Source of the DNA: Hanleya hanleyi | Taxonomy: Eukaryota > Mollusca > Polyplacophora > Lepidopleurida > Hanleyidae | Assembly (NCBI GenBank): GCA_036873755.1 | Contig: JAVTVY010020500.1 | Span: 1 to 64,000 of the forward strand | DNA: 64,000 bases | Direction of reading: 5' to 3' | Shown: in pieces, positions 58,412-64,000 of the stretch | Layout: the number at the start of each line of letters is the position of its first letter | Numbering within the stretch: the stretch's first letter is position 1 | Notes under the pieces: model-generated | What the model saw: only the letters and a program-made list of their open reading frames with translations | Told to the model about the DNA's origin: nothing | Database searches by the model: none | Translations under genes and position numbers: made by a program

Positions 58412-59056
58412 TAATGACACCATTTGGTTACCCTTTCGATCACTCGAGACTTACCTTGGCAATCGATGATGTCCAGTTTGGAACTACTCTCAACAGCTAC
58501 TTCTGGCATACTTCACTGATAATGTTGGATGTATCAGCCAAGCAGATACAATCTGTAATAATCAGCTGCCATTTTACAAGTCATTTGTTCGAAATTACAT
58601 TTCAACAATACCTTTCAAATGTTACCCAAGTAAATCATGTTTGTGGTATGTTCAAAGCCATGGAATAGATATTCTCATAATGGTGTCCAAAGTATCCAAA
58701 GTATAAAATAAAAGCATTTCGAAAATCTGTACTTCGCCGGATTTGGACCAAGGATCAGACATCGCTACGCAAAAATGCATGGACGGTCGATTATGGAGAC
58801 GGTCAATTATGGAGACGTTCGATTATGGAGACGGTCAATTATGCAGACCGTCGATTATGGAGTCGTTCGATTATGAAGACGGTCACGCCATCCTTTGGAT
58901 GGTGTATAGGGTACTCAAATGGTATGAACAGATTTCACGATCACAGCTGAAGAATACGAGGTATTCTAAGTTTATAGGGATTCTTTAACAGTTAAAGGTT
59001 GAACTGTAAAGCTTTTATTTTTTTCTAAAATGTTGCTTACACACAACTTAAAGTTA
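58412..59056. other. Non-coding stretch with 16-bp repeats
   Basis: Unit 1 similarity resumes at 58,412 and ends near 58,465. At 58,783-58,884 about six copies of a 16-bp unit (ACGGTCGATTATGGAG with CAATTATG variants) lie in tandem. No gene is seen. Confidence 0.7.
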
Positions 59057-59282
59057 GGAGTGAGTAGTAGGGTTTAACGTCGTTTTCAACCTTGTTTCAG
59101 TCATATCACGACGGTGCCTACATGTGCCAGAACACGAGTGCTCACAGCTCCTATTACCCTGGACACTGATCAGCCCAGCCAGTACAGCACCCGGTCACCC
59201 ATCCAAGTATTGACCGAGCTTAACGTTGCTTAACTTCGGTGATCTGACGAGAACCGGTTTGTCCAACGCTATAAGCCGTACC
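59057..59282 (-). mobile_element. 5S rRNA-derived SINE
   Basis: On the minus strand the 5' part reads like 5S rRNA: TACGGC start, GTTCTCGTCAGATCACCGAA, GTTAAGC, then TACTTGGATGGGTGACC and GGGTGCTGTA, which cover the internal promoter region. A non-5S body follows, ending GACGTTAAACCC. The insertion is flanked by the 13-bp TSD CAACTTAAAGTTA (59,044-59,056 and 59,283-59,295). Confidence 0.85.
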
Positions 59283-59947
59283 CAACTTAAAGTTATCCTG
59301 TAAAAGATCCGTATATTGAAAACTTACATCGCTTGTCTCTCTTTGCTTGTAGAACGTTATGACGTTATAGAGGTCTCCTTCATTCAAGTTTTAGTGAATG
59401 TATCATTTTATCTGACGTCATGATACTTCGGGTGAATGAGTGTGGACCACTATAACGTCATTACGTTCCAAAAACAATGGGAGGCAATCGATGACGTTTT
59501 CTAAAGTTGTGGCTCCCGTTTTCTGGTGGTATAAGTTTTGACTTATCGTATACTCGGCAGAAGAAAATAATCCACAAAACTATTACCACACATAAACAAC
59601 TATAACTACAAAGGCATTGATTTCTGACATTTTAGCAGAACATTGGAAAGCTTTGCAGTTCACCTTTAATATATATGAGCGACACCACAACATCCAAATC
59701 GAGTCATATACTTCTAGCAACTACACGAATAGAAGATATCATTCATGGGCTGTTTCTTTGTTTATGGAGATGCTTGAATTTTCCTTTAATAATATCTAGG
59801 TGAAATTTGTGTACTAATTGGGCACCCCTTTTGACTGACCTATATCTGTTCTCTTATGAATACGGCTATACAGACGCTTTTCAAAAACCGATTATTTCAA
59901 TGCCCGTTCACCAAACGCTAAATACACGATATTTTCGCTGTCGATAA
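59283..59947. other. Non-coding stretch
   Basis: Inverted AACGTTATGACGTTATAG and CTATAACGTCATTACGTTC segments at about 59,353-59,470 form a hairpin-like structure with TGACGTCA at 59,413. From about 59,665 it is collinear with 23,148 onward of unit 1. No gene is seen. Confidence 0.5.
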
Positions 59948-60575
59948 TGGGACCTGGATATGGCGTGTACATATCTCGCCTAGTAGCATTTGCTAGATCC
60001 TGTGTGAAATGTCAACGTCACTAAACAGGATTGCAGAAACTTATAACACAGGGCTATACGATCAAGGGCCACGCAAAGTTTCTCATATTTGACGATACAT
60101 ATCGCATGCTTATAGCAAACTACGAGCGTAGCGTGCAAGATCTATGACGCAATGTTTCGTAACTTGTGTCTAATTCCGCTTAACCCGAGGCTAGGTGTCG
60201 TACGTACCATGTACTCTAAGATCCTTATGATGTTCATGTTAGCAGCCAGTTCATGTGAACAGCCACAATCAAAGTGTGACTGAGATAAATCAGTCTCTAG
60301 ATAACGACTTTTCAACAACAAAAATCATATGGATTAAGATTACTGATCAGCGATACGGATTTATTTGTGGAATATCATGATGTCTTCTCGGCATCATTGA
60401 AAAAAGCTGATCGCTTCTCTCTAATTGGAAACTAGCTTATGTTTCTGTATACTAGGATTGTTTTCTGTATTTGCTGCTATTGCTGTTATACAAATTAGGT
60501 CTGTGGATTATGGACTCGGAAATTCTTTAATGGACGACTGCTGAATAATGAATGACGGACTAGACGCTTGTATAT
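59948..60575 (+). mobile_element. RT-derived module, unit 2 distal copy
   Basis: Counterpart of 23,524-24,203. It lacks the YLDL segment but retains GYGVYISRLVAFARSC and the decayed C-terminal stretch around 60,040-60,150, then the non-coding tail ending GACGCTTGTAT. Confidence 0.6.
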
Positions 60576-61383
60576 TATAGATACAAATTTCTGGAAAGAG
60601 CTGCGCGGAGGCGGTATGCGAATATACGGTACTCAAACGACCGATGTCAATACGGTAATCGAATAAGTGATAAATTTCAGTTTAAGTTCAATTGTAAGGC
60701 TTAGATTCAAAGAAATTTACTAGCACGAGACGTGACAAATGAATTGCCGATCGTATCAAGTCGAGAAAAGTCCCCGACGACTACGACGTAATTGGAGGAC
60801 GGTCTAAATGAAAGTCAAATATGCGTCAATCGGGCCTTCCAGGAAGGCTTAGCGTTTGTTGGCTGATCAAGATATCGGGGAATATATTCGCTAGAATCCA
60901 TACCGCATGGACTGTTAGGATTAAGGCATCGAACTTTACACAATTTCCGCCAGACGTCTTTGGATGGGCACAATTCTGTCGACCCTTAATGTATTTACAC
61001 ATACCAAGGAGAGTGATTTGATTATTCAAGACTGTTGCTAGAATCTTTAAGTTCTTAGATTGAAAAGTGATGTAATATTGTGAAGAATGTCATTTGATTA
61101 AACTGTGAATCCATTCAATAATTGTACAATAATTGAAGAATTTAGCACTGGACATCATTGCATATACATATCTTGTGATACTCGACAAATACAAATTTCG
61201 AGAACACAGAGAGGTGGGTATAGTATACTAGATCATTCTCTGGTTCTCGGTCCTTCGTCAGCCAGAAGGCTTCTTCCGTGAACACAAAAAACATGCAACC
61301 AACACGCTAAAGCGAGACGTTGGAATGAGCACATAGAAATGATTTGAAGATGGACATTTGTAAACCACGATCTTTTCAGCCGG
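60576..61383. other. End of unit 2, non-coding
   Basis: Nearly identical to 24,204-25,009. No function is recognised. Confidence 0.6.
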
Positions 61384-62135
61384 GTGTTTCAACTGGGAAT
61401 GGTTCAAATGGCCAGTGGCTGTGCCTATGGACTGGGAAAGGTTCAAATGGACAGTGGCTTTAATAATGGATTGGATAGGTTCAAATGGACAGTGGTTGTG
61501 ATTATGGATTGGAAATGTTCGAATGGACAGTGGCTGTGCTTACGGATAAGGCAAGGTTCAAGTGGCCGGTGGCAGTGATTATGAACTGGGAAAGGTTCAA
61601 ATGGCCAGTGGCTGTGATTATCAACTGGGAAAGGTTCAAATGGCCAGTGGCTGTGATTATCAACTGGGAAAGGTTCAAATGGTCAGAGGCTGTGATTATG
61701 GACTGGGAAAGGTTCAAATAGACAGCGAGGAAGGTTCGATTGGACAGTATATGTCTGTATGGACTGGGAAAGGTTCAAATGGATAGTGGTTCTGATTATG
61801 GGTTGGGGAAGGTTCAAATGGACAGAAAAAAGGATGCGAGTATGGATCGAGAAAGGTTCCAATGGACAGTGGCTGTGATTTTGGATTGGGAAAGGTTCAA
61901 ATGGACAGTGGCTTTGATTATTGATAGGGAAAGGTTCAAATGGACAGTAGCTTGATTATGGATCGGCTGTGAGTATGGATTGGACACGGTTCAAATGGAC
62001 AGTGCATGTATGCCTGATTATGTATTAGGAAAGTTTCAAATGGACAGTTGCTGTGATTATGGATTGGGAAAGGTTCCAGTGGACATTGGGTGTAATTATA
62101 GATTGGGAAAAGTTTAAATAGACAATGCATGTCTG
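61384..62135 (+). repeat. 39-bp minisatellite at the unit 2/3 junction
   Basis: Same array as 25,010-25,725 with one extra 39-bp unit (the CAACTGGGAAAGG-type unit occurs twice near 61,620-61,700). Confidence 0.9.
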
Positions 62136-64000
62136 TGATTATGGATAGAGAATGGCTTAAACACCAATGTTCGACCAGAATGAAAACATTGCATGATCAT
62201 ATCAATATACAATTCTACATGCTTCTCTATTCGTCCACTAGCAGAGTAGTCGTTGAGAAACTTGTCATTATCAAACATGAAAGGTCCAGTGGTTTATTTC
62301 GTTTATTAACTGCTAAAGAACGTAAGTGTACCTTCACAGTGAGTTGCCATGGACTCCAGAACTTTGATTCCAGTACTTGGTATCAAACATTTCTATACAA
62401 TGGCACACGAATAAAACCTCGGGGAAAACATTTACGAAACGTAGTATATACAAAACCGAAACATACTATACACACAACACCTTTCCCTAAGTATACACTT
62501 ATATTTCGTTGTAAGAAAATAGATTAAAACTTTGGGACAGTCAGCTTGATAAAGCATTTCCTGTTGTGATTGTGCTGATCCCCGAATATAAAACAGATAA
62601 GGGTAGAATCAACAAGAGACTTCCTCTTGCAGTTACACTGTAACGTTTTGATGCAAATTGTACAGTTATTTACTGTATAAGCACGGCGCACACGAGAGCT
62701 ATCCCCTGAGCCAACGACCTCAATTGCCTGTTGTCTCAGGGGCTAGCTCTCGTATGGTTTCAGCGCACACGACGAGCAAAAGGTTCACCGAATTTAGTTC
62801 AGTTCCCGTGGAACAACTTCTTCAAGATCATGTGATCTTCATGTGACCGAACGCGCCAAAATATGACCGTTTTGATCAGTCATGTGTACAAATCACGTGA
62901 AAATAAGATGCGTTTCATTGGCCGGTAGAATAAAACTGCTGAGCTGTAAGCTTACGTTCGTCACACACGGTGAGAATTGCGCCACGCGAGGCAGAATTAT
63001 CAAACAAGTTTTCCCCGCATGGCGAGGCGAAAACCTCACCAAAAACTGCCCGCACACGAGAGCTAGCCCCTGATCCAACAGGCAATTGAGACCGTTAGCT
63101 CAGGGAATAGCTCTTGTGTGCGCCGGGCTTTAGTGCAGTGAATTACAGTAAAATTTACACCATAATATTACAATGTATACGTTTGTTAAACCAAAACAAA
63201 TTTATGCAATTCTTCACAAAAATCTGTTTCATAAAGTTTGATGATGAAAATTGTCAAGGCAAGATGGCGTCGACGGACATTTGAAATTGGGCTTTTGGTT
63301 GTTTTTAACGTTTCCGTATACAATTTGGTGGGAATATTTTAATATATATATATATAATATGACACCTTCAACCAAAATAATATTTCGTTGTAATGTCACG
63401 GCAGATATGGTGATACTGATTAAAGGTGTCACATTTCAGATATATTATAAAGTTTCTTCAAAACCATGCGCAATTACACAGACAAATGGCCATTTCCGGC
63501 TGCGAGTATTCGGGTACAAAACTCATAGGCTTTTTGGAGATTTGAAGAAATTAATTCCTGGGTCCACAAACGTAACAGCAAGAGGGAATTTCCTCGGGTG
63601 AGCGCCACCCTGAATTCTCTGACAATGTTTCTCAACGAGAATGTGACAACATTGGTGGACTCGGAATTTAAGCAAATTTACACTCGAAAACCCTTTAATT
63701 GGGTTTATCTCGTAATATTGGATCTATGTCCGGGATACGGTTTACAAACTCACCAATCAGCTGCCAGGATCTCCACTTCCGGTCTGGCTGCTCCAGTGCG
63801 TCTGTCCATGCCCGAGGCGATAGAACGCATGGAAGCACTCTATTAGAAAGAAAAAAGATGGACTATTCTAAAATTATACACTCATATAGGCCAAATAACA
63901 TGCAGTTAAACGAGGTGAAGATATAGAGATTAAAGAATAAAATGAGAAAAAACCCCGATATTGCAGTCCAGTAAACTGGAGACAAAAAACAAGCCACTGT
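62136..64000. other. Start of unit 3, cut by the window end
   Basis: Collinear with 7,375-9,230 and 25,724-27,530. It contains the third copy of the 132-codon frame (62,129-62,527) and the third MITE copy (62,678-63,132). Here the segment around 63,680 retains the ~57 bp that unit 2 lost. No gene is seen. Confidence 0.7.

Noticed and set aside
59057..59282. Functional 5S rRNA gene
   Set aside because: Similarity covers only part of 5S with several changes, continues into an unrelated body, and the whole is flanked by a 13-bp TSD.

Overview
This is animal nuclear DNA with no conserved host gene that I can recognise. The evidence is non-LTR retrotransposons, tRNA- and 5S-derived SINEs, TIR transposons with precise target-site duplications (TSDs), spliced exon remnants, TATA/CRE/NRF-1/CCAAT promoter motifs and many minisatellites. 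The repeat repertoire suggests a marine invertebrate such as amphioxus or a similar deuterostome or lophotrochozoan; the sequence alone does not fix the species.

Region 1 (1-7,115) is a compact repeat-rich element. Two inverted arms (1-1,670 and 4,310-5,488) are built of ~150-175 bp repeats. At one fixed register each repeat carries either a pair of CRE sites (TGACGTCA) or an NRF-1 palindrome (GCGCATGCGC). Next to the right arm lie two intronless C2H2 zinc-finger genes on the minus strand (5,491-6,027 and 6,568-6,858), each with a TATA box 52-54 bp before its ATG. The first has a poly(A) signal touching its stop codon. The layout fits a foldback-type transposon or an integrated DNA-virus-like element; I cannot decide which.

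Region 2 (7,117-64,000) is a tandem array of a long non-coding unit. Unit 1 runs 7,117-~25,486, unit 2 ~25,487-~61,899, and unit 3 starts at ~61,900 and is cut by the window end. The same landmark ORF lies at 7,368, 25,717 and 62,129. Unit 2 is 18.06 kb longer than unit 1, and named insertions and array expansions explain nearly all of it: a 65-bp minisatellite grown from 1 to ~24 copies, a LINE (32,058-35,120), a larger 66/78-bp minisatellite, a nest of SINEs with a TIR element and a second LINE (40,520-45,574), a Harbinger-like element (49,290-51,331) and a 5.45-kb TA-duplicating transposon (52,957-58,409). Unit 1 has its own insertions: a hAT-type MITE (13,405-13,563) and an RT-derived module (13,966-14,862). 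Because each copy supplies empty sites for the others, many element ends can be set to the base.

The most gene-like content is the zinc-finger pair, and the SAM-domain-like multi-exon gene remnant inside the TA-duplicating transposon. The LINE coding regions are broken by frameshifts and nested insertions. Most other open frames are products of tandem repeats whose period is a multiple of three.
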